This document shows positions 33,888 to 45,295 of a stretch of 64,000 nucleotides of DNA, in pieces. The position numbers and the translations under genes are program-made. The notes under the pieces are model-generated. The model did no database searches and was not told the DNA's origin. It was given only the letters and a program-made list of their open reading frames with translations. Source of the DNA: Mixophyes australis (Eukaryota > Chordata > Amphibia > Anura > Limnodynastidae); NCBI GenBank assembly GCA_036250195.1, contig JAVHZZ010000006.1:171264424-171328423 (forward strand), read 5' to 3'. Position 1 is the first letter of the stretch. Each line of letters begins with the position of its first letter.

Positions 33888-34062
33888 TCATCGCTATCAC
33901 TAGCGTCAGTTTGTTCTAGGGCTTTAAATCTATTCCTAATGGGTAGATTTTCAAGATGAGGTAGTCTGGAAGGTGAACTACGTCATGATGTAGTGAATGC
34001 CTTCTTTCTGTGTGTAGTATGCCATTTATTAGTATGCTCTAGGTCAGAATAATGTTTAGACA
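33752..34062 (-). pseudogene. PLE N-terminal coding remnant
   Basis: In another minus-strand frame, an ATG at 34060-34062 (MSKHYSDLEHTN) leads to an in-frame TGA after FTTS and then RNRFKALEQTDASDSDDFLS, a typical PLE N-terminal stretch. Around 33750-33780 similarity moves to the main frame, so a frameshift separates the two. The reading frame also extends upstream of the ATG without a stop to about 34150. Confidence 0.65.
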
Positions 34063-34152
34063 TGTATCGTGAATTATTCTTACTCCACTGTTTGATGTTG
34101 TTGCTTTCATAATCTTGTTTATCTCTTGAAAATTTATTTTCCTTAACCTTGA

Positions 34153-34515
34153 TAATATCCAACTTTGTGGCAACAGTTTGGGGAAGGCCCTTTTATATTC
34201 CAACATGACTGTGCCCCAGTGCACAAAACAAGGACTACAAAGACATGTTTTGAAGAGTTCGGTGTGGAAGAACTTCACTGGCTCGCAAAGAGCCTTCACC
34301 TCAACTCTATCGAACACCTTTGGGATGAACTAGAACGGAGATTGCGAGCAAGACCTTCTTGTCTAACATCAGTGCCTGACCTCATAAATGCTCTACAGAA
34401 TGAATGGGCACAAATTCCCTCAGAAACACTCCAACATCTTGTGGAAAGCCTTCCAAGAAGAGTGGAAGCTGTTATTGCTGCAAAAGGGTGAGAAGCTTCA
34501 TATTAAAGAATATCG
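34153..34515 (+). pseudogene. Tc1/mariner transposase C-terminal fragment
   Basis: Reads RTTKTCFEEFGVEELHW, then an HLNSIEHLWDELERRL block with the catalytic Glu kept, and ends in a stop at 34489-34491. It is the C-terminal third only, of the same family as the minus-strand copy at 8255-9730. A proline and an aspartate usually found before NPIE are changed. It directly abuts the 5' side of the PLE. Confidence 0.85.
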
Positions 34516-34689
34516 GACTCCTTATGATTGGAGAGGTGGAATGTGAGAGAGAAGAGGTGTATCTTCAAGATACTTCCGAAGCACTTAAATATCAATCACT
34601 TCTGTTATTTTTTTCCGACATAAATTATCCTGTTTAGACCAGGATTCTAGGTATTCTATTTGCTCCTTTATGGTCTCAAGCCCCTAAGT

Positions 34690-34864
34690 CAGAGTTTCCC
34701 AAACCCAGTCCTCAGGTTTTCCATATCTCCATGCTGGAGCACAGGTGTATTCATTACTGACTGACACATTTTAACAGATCCACAGGTGGTCCTAATTATG
34801 TCACATGTGATCCAGAAAACCTGCACTGTTGGGGAGTCCTTTGGACTGAGTTTGGGAAACCCTG
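34690..34864. mobile_element. hAT-type MITE
   Basis: Ends CAGAGTTTCCCAAACCCAG and CTGAGTTTGGGAAACCCTG. Flanks CCCTAAGT (34682-34689) and CTCTAAGC (34865-34872) agree at six of eight positions. Non-coding. Confidence 0.8.
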
Positions 34865-35040
34865 CTCTAAGCGCATATCTGTCAGCTCCTACTCTGAAGC
34901 CGCTTCATGCCTACAGGCATTGTCAACTTTTTGTTCAAGCATGTTTCTGGGAGACCCCAAGGCTGAGACCTCTGATTGGAAATCTTGGATGATTGCCCAT
35001 AATTCAGTTTGTATTGTGGTTGGATGAATCCAGTGTTTCA

Positions 35041-35158
35041 CCATCACCATTTATTTATATAGCGCTACTAATTCCGCAGTGCTGTACAGAGAACTCACTC
35101 ACATCAGTCCCTGCCCCATTGGGGCTTACAGTCTAAATTCCCTAACACACACACACAG
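35041..35158 (-). repeat. SINE-like repeat, 3'-tail fragment
   Basis: Reverse copy of the tail: TATATAGCGCTACTAATTCC, CTGTACAGAGAACTCACTCA and GGGGCTTACAGTCTAAATTC, followed by (CA)n. Same family as 43978-44300. Confidence 0.8.
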
Positions 35159-36174
35159 TGTTTGAGGGGTCACATGAAGTGTGTGCTTATTTTTAAAGAA
35201 GGACAAAGAGTTCATATACGTCAACTTCTTTTGACATTGTGACAGAATAGAGGCTACTTGGTGGGAGCTAGGGCTCGCCATTTTTCGAGGCTCTTATGGG
35301 TTTCAGGGCACTTCTGGGTCTGCAAAGAGAGTATTAGGCACACTGCATTCTCTGGGTTAGTTTGGTATACTTTGGGGTGGGAGAAACCCCTGGATAGCAG
35401 TAGATTCTGATATAAGTTTCTGGAGCCACAAAGTGTTGGATGAAATATCTCCATAGTTTTTACACATTAAACCTTAAAACAGCTATTATTAGAGGCCCAA
35501 ATTTGGCACTCTTGTGTTGAGCACTGGAGCTTAACAATTTAGTAGCAGAGAGCTCACAATCTAGATAGAAAATAATCTACATCAGCATATTATTGCTGCT
35601 TTGGAGTCAGAAAGTCCTGGTGCTGTTAGAGAAAAGCCTGTAGAATCACAGCTGTTTCTAATTGTTATAAATAGCTAATTCTCACCTTTCTGGTCAGCAA
35701 TCTGCAATTAACATTCACTATAAAATCGGTGCTGTAATTTCATGTAATGTCCACTGGATGTCAGCAGTATTCTGGGATAAATAAGAGGTTTCATAAGTTA
35801 GTTACACATACCTGGAACATCCTGTTCATGCTGGCTCTTTTTAAGGACAAGTAATCTGCAAAATAGAATGCGCTAGTTTTGTAAGTCAGTGGAGGAAGAA
35901 CATTGTATGACATGCTGTGCAGCTTCCTACTGTATAATTGGGTGACAATTACAATTGCCCCGTTTTCAAATTTCAATGGGAAAAAAAAAATATCCGATCA
36001 TCTTCCTCAAAGATTATCAATTTATAGTACAGCAAACTTACTGATGGATCATTAAAATTTCTTCTTAATACCATGCACCATCTGTAATAATGTTTTAGAA
36101 CTTATGTCAGTGAACTAAACAGCATTTTCTGGAGATATGATGGTGTAAAGTATGTAATATAAATACATTTATAT
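35159..36174. other. no gene seen
   Basis: AT-rich spacer between a retroposon tail and hAT-2. Confidence 0.4.
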
Positions 36175-36474
36175 TAGAGATGCTCAGGCTTGGTTCCTCG
36201 AGAACCGAACACACCCGAACTTAGCATATCCAGTACTTTTGCACTTTTTCGGAATCGAAAACGAGTCAAAACGTCATTGTTACGTCGTCAGATTTCAGAT
36301 CTCGGATCTCGCGAGTTTTGAAATCTATAAATACCGCTCTCCACAGCGATCTAGTGCCATTTGAAAGAGGGACACAGAAGGGGTAGCACAGTGTGTAGAG
36401 CAGTTGGGCAGCAACATAGCTAGAATTGAAAGAGGAGGGGGTAGCAGTGTTCAGCAAAGTCTACAGTGACATTC

Positions 36475-37390
36475 AGGAGAGCTCCATTGCTCCATTGCTA
36501 ATTCTCATTGCTTAAAAATATAAATACTAGTGCTGGCAGGCTTGGTGTAATTTTGCAGTCACATTCTACTGTGTTATATAGGTAACACACAAAGAGGAAA
36601 GCTCCATTGCTAATTCTCATTGCAGAAAAATATAAATACTAGTGCTGGCAGGTTTGGTGTAATTCTGCAGTCACATTCTACTGTGTTATATAGGTAACAC
36701 ACAGAGAGGAGAGCTCCATTACTAATTCTCATTGCAGAAAAATACAAATACTAGTGCTGGCAGGCTTGGTGTAATTCAGCAGTCACATTCTACTGTGTTA
36801 TATAGGTAACACACAATGAGTAGAGCTCCATTGCTAATTGTCATTGCTGAAATACAAATACTAGGTCTTGCAGGCTTTTTCTTCTGACTTTGCAGTCAAA
36901 TTGTACTGTGTTATATAGGTTACACACAAAGAGAAGAGCTCCATTGCTAATTGTCATTGCTGAAATACAAATACTAGGTCTGGCAGTCTTTTCTTCTGAC
37001 TTTGCAGTCAAATTGTACGGTGTTATATAGGTAACACACAAAGAGGAGAGCTCCATTGCTTCATTGCCAATTGTCATTACTGAAATACAAATACTAGGGC
37101 TAGCAGGCTTTTCTTCTGACTTTGCAGTCAAACTGTACGGTGTTATATAGGTTACACACAAAGAGGAGCGCTCCATTGCTCCATTGCTAATTGTCATTGC
37201 TGAAATACAAATACTAGGGCTGGCAGACTTTTCTTCTGACTTTACTGTCAAACTGTACGGTGTTATATAAGTTACACACAAAGAGAAGAGCTCCATTGCT
37301 CCATTGCTAATTGTCATTGCTGAAATACAAATACTAGGCCTGGGAGACTTGACTTCTGAATTTGCAGTCAAAGTGTACGGTGTTATCAAA
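36475..37390 (+). repeat. ~115-bp tandem leader of hAT-2
   Basis: Eight diverged units, each with GAGCTCCATTGCTAATT, AAATACTAG, GCAGTCA and GTGTTATATAGGTAACACAC, ending immediately before the transposase ATG at 37391. Antisense stretches are open (a 200-codon minus frame), a repeat artefact. Confidence 0.9.
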
Positions 37391-38253
37391 ATGGATTCAC
37401 AGCAGTACACAGAAGAGCAGGAGCACCAAGCAGCTGCTGGCACCAGTCATGATGATAGTAATCCCTCTATGTCATCTGATAAAACCTATGTAAAAGTGCA
37501 TAGTGTTTTTAAGTCAGGGAAACTAAAATGTAAAAAAACACCTTTTAACTTGGTCAAGAAAACAAAATCTGTAATTCAGGCAAAGTTATATGCAGAAAAA
37601 AATAAATTGCCAACATGCCATTCTGCACACGCAGTGGCAAAGAAAGAATGAGGCCTTCATCTTTCTCTATGAGTGCGAGTTCTGCAACTGTCACTGAGGC
37701 ATCTTCTTGTAAGGTCAGTCGTGACCAAGCAAGACTTTGTCATTCGGACTCCAAAAGTGGTGTCCAAATACTTTTATGTGTAAAAGCCGAGCTGGAAGAA
37801 AACAGTAAGGCTTTAGAGGAAAATGTATGTTCAGATTCAGAAATGACACAAATCCCTGAGGAGAGTCTATCCACGAGCGCTATGTGTAATCGTGACCATT
37901 CTGATAGTGTACCCATAAAGAAGGCCCCTTTCAGCATTTCTGCAGATATGTGCATGAACAGCCCAAGTGTAGCTGGTGATACACCAATTGAGGATGCCAC
38001 TTTGGAATTGCAACCGGATGAGGGGGATATTTGTGTAGCCAACTAGGGCGCTAATGAGGATGTTAATGAGGATGATGTTGTTTGTGTAAGTCCTGCACAG
38101 GTGGAAGCAGTTCTGGCACGTGATAAGAAGAAGGCCATTGTCATGCCTGGACATAAGACCAAAAAATCCACTTGTTATATGTGGAATTATTTTTACCCAA
38201 ATCCTGACAACAGTTGTCTAGACATTTGTAGCGTTTGTAAAGCCACAGTAATG
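37391..38253 (+). pseudogene. hAT-2 transposase N-terminal pseudogene
   Basis: ATG at 37391 (MDSQQYTEEQEHQ) directly after the tandem leader. The frame ends at 37651. Similarity continues in the next frame from about 37615 to a TAG at 38044, then past it to KSTCYMWNYFYP and CLDICSVCK, a BED-type zinc-finger pattern (aromatic cluster followed by C-x2-C), ending in a stop at 38251-38253. hAT transposases use BED fingers to bind their ends. At least one frameshift and one stop break this copy, and the element then switches to 18S-like sequence rather than to the catalytic core. Confidence 0.75.
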
Positions 38254-38469
38254 TAAGCATGGATGTCTAAATAGACATGTAGATGTATTACCTTCCACCT
38301 TGCTGTTGTTTCATCAAGTGTTTTTAATCTGAACTTTACATCAAAGGTACCTAACTAGATTATAATTTTGTGGGAATTGGGGCTGATTCGAAGCTCACTG
38401 ATGAACTCGCTTTTTGCTGGGAATTACAATTGCTCTTTTTAGTGCATTGCCTGGCACCCTGGATTGGTG

Positions 38470-38598
38470 TGGGTCTGATAAAAGCACGCATCCCGGGGGG
38501 TCAGCGCTCATTGCCATGTATTAGCTGCAGAATTACTACCTCAGTTATCCAAGAAACAACTGGAGCAATCAAATAAACCCTAACTGGTTTCATGATCC
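38470..38598 (-). pseudogene. antisense 18S rRNA fragment inside hAT-2
   Basis: The plus strand is the reverse complement of the 5' domain of eukaryotic 18S rRNA. Recognisable blocks, in antisense order, are TCTGATAAAAGCACGC, GGGGGGTCAGCGCTC, CATGTATTAGCTGCAGAATT, CAGTTATCCAAG and AACCCTAACTG. Several substitutions and small indels show that it is a non-functional copy. Similarity may extend a little to the left, but I could not align that part. Confidence 0.75.
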
Positions 38599-38993
38599 AA
38601 GGACAATTCCATCTTGCACCACTTTTCTTTTCTGCCACTGCTGTGTGCCAATGTGTTCTAGATGTGCTAGGAACTGCCGTGTGTTTGAGTCATTGCTCTG
38701 TCGCTTAGCATCCAGCCAGATCGCTGCAGTATTTGTCCGAAAGTGTATGAAAATAATATTGTGACCTGTGAGGGGGTCAAAATTGACTGCAAATTACTTG
38801 AAATTAGTGTTATTGAGGTTAATAATAATATAGGAACAAAAAAAGAGCAAAATTATGTGATTTTAGCATATTTTAGCAATTTTTCTAAAAAATACAGATC
38901 CAAAACCAAAACCAAAACACACAAGGGCGAAGCTAATCCAGATCCAAAACCAAAACCAGTTCACGGGGGTCAGTGAGCATCTCTAATGTATAT

Positions 38994-39221
38994 ATTACTG
39001 AAGATTTTGAGAGGTAAAGTATCTTAAAAATATTTATACTATCCATAAGTTTCAGGGGTAACAAGAGCCAGGCTTTGACTTTTTTCAGCATGTTGTAGTA
39101 AAGGGGTTAGGTTTAAAGAGAAGAAATCAGATATTCCTGGTTACATCATCATCCCCAAGTAGATTAATTGTGTTACATTGATGTTGCCCTTTAAGTGTGT
39201 TGGCAGCTACACTAGCTAGCG
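38994..39221. other. no gene seen
   Basis: Short spacer between hAT-2 and the composite MITE. Confidence 0.4.
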
Positions 39222-39790
39222 CATACTTGCCAACTCTCCCTGAATGTCAGCGAGACTCCCTGAAATAAGGGTGATCTCCCTCACTCCCTGAAGAGTCTGG
39301 CATTCTCCCTGATGCTGAGCCAGTACAAGACGTAGTTGGCTTCGCCATCTGTGGCATGATGACACAGTTCAGAAATTGTGTCCTATGTCCATGTTTTGAT
39401 GCCTATGGAGGTGGCCATTTTCATGGAGACCAAGATTTAATCAAAGACTGACAGGTAAGACAACATGACTTCAGTAATGGAGACAGAAATGTAAAAGACA
39501 CTTCAGTCTCTAGAGATTCATCAGCTGCTTTTATTTAACGCATAGTTGCATACTCTCCCGGAATGTCTGGGAGACTCCCGCATTTCTGGGAGACCTCCAG
39601 GGCTCCCGGGAGAGCAGGGCAACCTCCCGGTTCTCGCCACCGCAATAGATAAGTGGCGGGGGCACGGGGCTTAAGGACGCAAATATATTGTCATCTTAGC
39701 CCCAAATGATGCGATTCGTCAAGCCCCGCCCCCGCACGTCCACCTCCCCAGGATCTCCCTGAAGCCAACGAGGAAAAGTTGGCAAGTATG
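39222..39790. mobile_element. composite hAT-like MITE, 569 bp
   Basis: Ends CATACTTGCCAAC and GTTGGCAAGTATG, with a perfect 8-bp duplication AGCTAGCG at 39214-39221 and 39791-39798. It is composite: a second MITE-like unit with CTCCCGGAATGTCTGGGAGA lies in its right half (from about 39540). An inverted-orientation copy with the same internal junction is at 56382-56916. Confidence 0.88.
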
Positions 39791-39798
39791 AGCTAGCG

Positions 39799-41169
39799 GG
39801 AATTCGACTAGCATATATCAGTCAGTCAGTCCAGAATATGCTATCAAAGAAGGACTCAATTCTGCAAGGTGTATCAAAGCATGGTCTATGTACATGGAAA
39901 CTTTTTCAATTGTAGGGCTTAGCGGAATATTTTACTGCCCGAATATAAAATAAGATTTTACAGTAGTTCAATAGCTGGTGCAAAATAACGCCATGGAGAG
40001 AGGGCACCCCTGGTGAGCACCCATTTGAAGAGCAGATGTACAAGAGATAGCTAAATTATGAGACATTACTGTAGTTAAAGTGTTACGTCTGTAGTGTTAC
40101 ATTGTTTTGACCCTGTCCCCTGGAGACAGCAGTTAAGGTCACCAAGGGGAATGAGACTAGTGTCACAGATATAGGGGCACTAGTGAGGCGAACAGCTGCA
40201 TCAGCTACATCACCGGGTCGGTGGAGCTTAGCTGCATGTTGGAGATACCAAGGCTGTGTGTTACAGAAGAAGAGCCCAATCAGAGAGCCCCCTGAGGAAT
40301 GCTCCCATAGTGAGGTGGAGCTGATGCATAGAGGCAGTGCTGTTAATCTGAGGTTCTGAGAGACAAGCCCCTGGAAAAGTGAGAGTGTGCAATAAGAAGC
40401 TGAGAAACCTGTGTGAGATGTCTCTGGAACTATTGCTCTCATCACCTATTTCACTGATGTTCTCCTCAAAGGATGCTCAGTTTAACCTCAGTTATAGCTG
40501 TCTTATAGTAATCAGGAGCGTAAGGTAACCTTATGTATTACATGTTGCACATTTGTATGATTAAACCTTTTTTTGTACATTGGGCAAAGTGCACTTAGAC
40601 ATGTGCTTCTGCGCCAAAATGTAAAATTCGCTCCATTAAAAGTATAAGACCGACCTCAAATATGTTGAAAAATGAAGTGCTTTATCATTTTTTAATAATC
40701 TTAGGAATACATACCTCACAACTATTAGATTTCTATAATTGGGACAGTGTGCGCTTTGACAAGAAGGGAGTGTGGCCACATCACATTGGGGAGTGCCACG
40801 CCAACTGAGGACCTGGCAAGTGTGCTAAAGTACTGGACTGACAGCATCCCATACCCCTCCTCTAAAAACATTTCTTCAGTGCTGGTATGCGAGACATTGA
40901 AGAAGCACCTGTAAGCGGCCCACATCTCTCAACTGTTATGGAATATGGATAAAAGTCCTGATTAATGTGACAAGTTCTGATTTGAGGAGACAAAATTGGC
41001 AAATTTGCCAGATTTGGATATTTCACCTCCTTGAGGGGAGATCTTGCTGCTGCGTCCTGGGGGCGTGGTCCTGCGAATTGTGTCATTAGGACCTACCCTC
41101 TCTGCTAAGCTATACCAATTTCGTCCTATTATAGCAGGGTACAGAGGTTGGGATGATGCGTTCAGCCCC
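39799..41169. other. no gene seen
   Basis: AT-rich. At 40712, CATACCTCACAACT resembles a terminus of the MITE at 60472, but I could not pair it confidently. Confidence 0.35.
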
Positions 41170-41298
41170 CCATCCCCCAAACCACTTCACTAACGAAGTG
41201 GGCAGGATGTGGGATATTGCCCTGTTCTCCCGGGAGTCCAGGAAACTCCCAAAAACTCAGAGGTCTCCCAGATATTTTGGGAGAGTAGGCAACTATGG
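41170..41298. repeat. partial MITE, GTTGGCAAG family
   Basis: Contains CCACTTCACTAACGAAGTGG, CTCCCGGGAGTCCAGG and the end GGGAGAGTAGGCAAC. The left part is missing or too diverged. Confidence 0.6.
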
Positions 41299-41394
41299 AC
41301 AACACCTTAGTCTATAGTGTAATATATACTTGTGTACTTTGGTTGCTTTGCATTTTTTGGTATTCTACTGTTCTATTCATTAGACAAAGGAAAA

Positions 41395-41510
41395 AGGCAA
41401 AGCAAAAAACAGCATACAAAAGGCAAAAAAGTACAAAAAAAATGCAACAACAACAAAACAAAAAATAGGAAAAAAGGAAAAACAAAAAAGGAAATACCAG
41501 CAAAGACAAA
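41395..41510. repeat. A-rich low-complexity tract
   Basis: Long A/G-rich run with AAAAAACAGC, ACAACAACAAAACAAAAA and GGAAAAAGG. Possibly an old retroposon tail. Frames here are not credible. Confidence 0.7.
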
Positions 41511-42149
41511 ACATCAATATGTCAGGACCTTTTATTTATATTCAGACGTTTGCCGACTTTCAAAACTGCATTCATGGTTCGACAATTCCTCTGAAACAAA
41601 TTCTGTAACAGGCAATGGGTTCCAGGCACAGCTGCATTCCCCTTCCTTATTCTATCTTTAGCAACACCAATATTTTAGATTCTCCGCAGAAAATATCTTG
41701 TGTTAAAATTCTTGCTCATAAAAATTCAAGCTGTGGGACAGAGTGGGAACATAACAGGTAGGATTTAATTATTCAATTTGCTGCTAAGCTAATGACTTAA
41801 AGTGATTTATATATGAAAGCAAGTGTGGGAATTTGATATATCTCTGAGGAGGGTCACGATTCTTGTCCGACAACTTTCTCCTGGCTGTGCCATGATTCTG
41901 TATTTTCACAGAAATGGGATGATCTCAATATTTAAATATTCAACAGCGTATAAAACCTAATGAAATAGCCATTAAAATGGGTGTTTTCTTCAGCAATAGA
42001 GCTTTTTCCTGTTTCGTCCAATGCAAAAACAAGTTACCTTTGGTGATAATACTGCCATTATCAACGGTGATCCCTGCTGGTGGCAAGATTTGCCAGATTT
42101 TGCTGGTTATGGCTTGCCCCTGCCTATGCATGCCTAAGTATATATAAGT

Positions 42150-42447
42150 CAAACTTGCCAACTTATGGTAAGTATGATCCGGCAGTCTGCCGGGGAAGGT
42201 GGGCGTGCAGGGGGCGGGGCTCCAAAATCATTTTTGCCCCGCCCCCGTGACGTAATGAAGCAAACTGCGTCATTTTACAGAGCCAAACGCCGCGATTCCC
42301 GGTGAATCGCGGCATTTTGGACCTAACTCTGCCCACTTCACTAGGAAGTGGTCAGATCAGGGAGATTGCCACACTCTCCCGGGAGTCCAGGAGACTCACG
42401 CGAAATGCGGGAGTCTCCCGGACATTCCGGGAGAGTTGGCAAGTATG
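42150..42447. mobile_element. hAT-like MITE, GTTGGCAAG family
   Basis: Ends CAAACTTGCCAAC and GTTGGCAAGTATG, perfect duplication ATATAAGT at 42142-42149 and 42448-42455. Interior is CpG-rich with GCGGGGCTCC and CGCGATTCC blocks. Confidence 0.9.
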
Positions 42448-42455
42448 ATATAAGT

Positions 42456-43533
42456 ATTAAGTTTAAGTATCGCCATGTTACCTATACTTCTGCAGTAACT
42501 TAAATTAATCATTAGCGAAGGGACATTGGAACTGTTTTTATAACTAGTGTCACTTTTTTGTTCTGTGAAGCTTTTTATTACATTGCTTGGAGAGCACAGG
42601 TTTCTGCGGAAGTGCAACATGAAGGTGCAAAACGCATCTCATTTAAAAGTAAAAGACCAGACCTGAGTACTGCCACCTGATGCAAGATTCAAGTGCTATT
42701 GTGGGAGGAAAATTGCTATGCACCACTTCCCACAACAATAAATTTGCCTAAAAATGTGGTTATCGAATTCCTGAGCTGTCCTTGAAAGATAGCTGCACTG
42801 GTGCTTCTACTCCATACTTATCAAGGAATGCCCTCGTTCTGCCGAACTCCTTCCATGACATTTGCAAGAGAAACCTATGCACTTTGATGGAAATCTAGGA
42901 TCGCTTGCAGAAATCGATGCATACAGCAGAAGCAAGGCTGATTTTGTACTGCACTTTGTAAATGGCCTGCAGTGGGGCAGTCATTTTTTAAGCTGATCTA
43001 ATATTCAAGACAATGTAGCCTATCGGTTCACTAGGAATCCGTGCTTCATGAATATCACATGCCTCAGATATTTCACAAGGGGGCTGTGAAACATCTTTTA
43101 AAAGTGTATGCCGAATCTTGAACTTTGACTTTGATTTTAACAGAGAATTTGAATCAAGTTCTTAAAGCATCCTTGTAGTGCACAAGTAAGTACTTCAGTA
43201 CCAAGTGTTAATGCTTCATGTACATTATTTTTGTGTTAACAGCATTAAAGGGTGTTTACCAAGATGTAAGAACACACATTGAATGTGTAATATTAATACA
43301 GGCCCTTAGAGCAGAGGTGCTCAACACCAATCCTGAAGTGCAGGTCATGGTTTCAGGTTTTCTGTCTGTAGAAACAGGTGAGATAATTACTGAACCAGAA
43401 ACAAATATTAACTCAACTGTGTGAGATTATAGAAATCCTGAAACATAAACTGTTGGTAGCTCTTGAGGATTGAGTTCAAGCATCTCTGCCCTAGAGGAAG
43501 CACTGACATTTAATTTTCTCTTTACACCTATAG
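42456..43533. other. no gene seen
   Basis: AT-rich spacer with short frames only. Confidence 0.4.
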
Positions 43534-43867
43534 CATACTTACCAACTTTTTTAAGTCGGTGTCCGGGAGACTCTCTGTAGCAGGTGGGCGTGCGGGGGGC
43601 GGGGCGCCAAAATTGCGTCATTTTGGCCCCGCCCCACGACGTAATGATGCAAATTGCGTCCTTTGACAGCGGGGGGCGGGGCTAAACGCCGCGATTCATC
43701 GGGAATCGCGGCGTTTGGGATCTAATTCTGCCCACTTCACTAGGAAGTGGGGCACTTCCTAGTGAAGTGGGCAGAATTCGGGAGATTGCCACACTCGCCC
43801 GGGAGTCCGGGAGACTCTCGCAAAATGTGGGAGTCTACCGCACATTCCGGGAGAGTTGGCAAGTATG
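43534..43867. mobile_element. hAT-like MITE with internal hairpin
   Basis: Ends CATACTTACCAAC and GTTGGCAAGTATG, perfect duplication ACCTATAG at 43526-43533 and 43868-43875. A perfect internal hairpin, CCCACTTCACTAGGAAGTG with its complement, sits at about 43730-43771. Confidence 0.92.
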
Positions 43868-43977
43868 ACCTATAGTGGTAAAAATAAGCCTCAAACTTAT
43901 CAAACTCTTATCTCAGTTATTTTTAGTAATATTATTTTATAATCAGATTGCACATAGGTTTAAGCAAAGTGGCCATT

Positions 43978-44300
43978 GGGCAGCACAGTGGTTTAGTGGT
44001 TAGTACTTCTGCCTCAAAGCACTGGGGTCATGATTTCCATTCCCGACCATGGCCTTATCTGTGTGGAGTTTGTATGTTCTCCATGTGTTTGTGAGGGGCT
44101 GCTCTGGGTGCTCCGGTTTCCTCCCACACAACAAAAACTAATAGTAGGTTAATTGGCTGCTATAAAAGTGACCTTAGTCTCTCTTTTTGTGTATGTTAAG
44201 GAATTCAGACTGTAAGCTCCAATGGGACAGGGAGTGATGTAAATGAGTTTTCTGTACAGCGCTGCAAAATTGGTGACGCTATATAAATAGCTGATGATGA
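43978..44300 (+). mobile_element. full-length SINE-like retroposon
   Basis: tRNA-like head with box A (TGGTTTAGTGGTTAG) and box B-like GGTCATGATTTCCATTCC, then GTGTGGAGTTTGTATGTTCT, CTCCGGTTTCCTCCCAC, AATTGGCTGC, AGACTGTAAGCTCCAATGGG, and the tail CTATATAAATAGCTGATGATGA. It is transcribed by Pol III in active relatives and mobilised by LINE machinery. This is the reference copy for the fragments at 2911, 20941 and 35041. Confidence 0.82.
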
Positions 44301-45295
44301 GGAAGTCTGCCATTTCTGGTGAGAAGTGATTGGAAGAAATAATGATTCAAACATACCTTCTTATGTCTTTTATTTAATGTTATTATAAATTAGCAGGACC
44401 CTCATCATAAAATTCGAACGATAGGTCCTCTTCTCCAATAAAATAAAATATGAAGCTCCTAATCAGATACCACCTGCTGGTTACCTCCTAAGCCGTAATC
44501 AAATGGCGATAATAAAATATAAACACTCGCTATGGGATTCAGTTAGACATGCAGTAATGGAGAGACGGCTGTGTGATTGACCTCAGCTGTAAATATTTTA
44601 TAGAATAAAAGATGTAAATTATGTAATAGTTAAATTAAGTCAGGAGTTTCCCTTGATGTTCGGAACCTGTGTGAATGTGAGATGCCCTTTATAGCAAATG
44701 GTCACAAAGCTATACAGTCCTACTCTACTGAGAGCAAAATGGGAGTGATCCAAATTTGAGGGTATGCCGAATGCAGATTGTGGACGGTAGATGTGGATTG
44801 GAGGTAGCCTGGGAGCATTTGGTCCATAGTGTGTGTCATTTTTATTCTGGAATGTTTCAAGGTATACATAGACTTCTTAGGGTTTGTTGCAACCCATAGC
44901 AACCAATCAGCATTGGCTTTTATCAGTCAAGGGCAAAGCAGCATCCACCTAGTCCAACCATCATTCATTGTCAGTGTCAGTTTGAAGAGCCCTCAAAGTA
45001 ATACTGTATTATACTAATGTACTATATGAGGACATTGCTAGTATGTAGCTAACATTATATATAGCACAAATGGGAATTTTGGGTGACCAAGAGGGTCTAG
45101 TACAGCTTAAAATCAGCTAAATCATTAAAATGGGCTTCCAAAGAATCTGCATAATTAACTGTACTGATTTTAGTTTCTCTTATAATCTATGTTAATTGAT
45201 TCTGTATCCTCTGTATTCTGTTATATTCAGTAGCCCAGATGTTGTACACTCTCTTATTTAATTTAAGGAGACCTTAGCAGGTTGTTAAATCATTT
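44301..45295. other. no gene seen
   Basis: AT-rich spacer with no recognisable coding or repeat boundary. Confidence 0.4.

Larger units (their letters stand above)
29705..34152 (-). mobile_element. Penelope-like element (PLE)
   Basis: Minus-strand retroelement. From its 5' side: N-terminal coding remnants (to about 34150), one long RT plus GIY-YIG frame, a 3' region of about 900 bp containing a hammerhead ribozyme (30549-30586), and a right end that passes into simple repeats near 29704. The 5' edge abuts a Tc1 fragment at about 34150. PLEs are retroelements that use telomerase-like RT and a GIY-YIG endonuclease. The copy is decayed only in its N-terminal part. Confidence 0.85.
36175..38985 (+). 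mobile_element. hAT-2 transposon
   Basis: Terminal repeats TAGAGATGCTCA and TGAGCATCTCTA, 12-bp perfect. Duplication ATTTATAT (36167-36174) and ATGTATAT (38986-38993), seven of eight. Internal order: CpG-containing left end, ~115-bp tandem leader, transposase N-terminal frame with a BED finger, an antisense 18S rRNA fragment, and an A-rich right end with CCAAAACCAAAACC repeats. The catalytic RNase-H-like core and dimerisation domain of hAT transposases are absent, so it is non-autonomous. Confidence 0.88.

Noticed and set aside
36841..37443. 200-codon minus-strand frame
   Set aside because: Antisense of the ~115-bp tandem leader of hAT-2.
38470..38598. Functional 18S rRNA gene
   Set aside because: Only a short, mutated, antisense part of the 5' domain is present.
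41332..41661. Lys-rich 109-codon frame
   Set aside because: Translation of an A-rich tract, typical low complexity.
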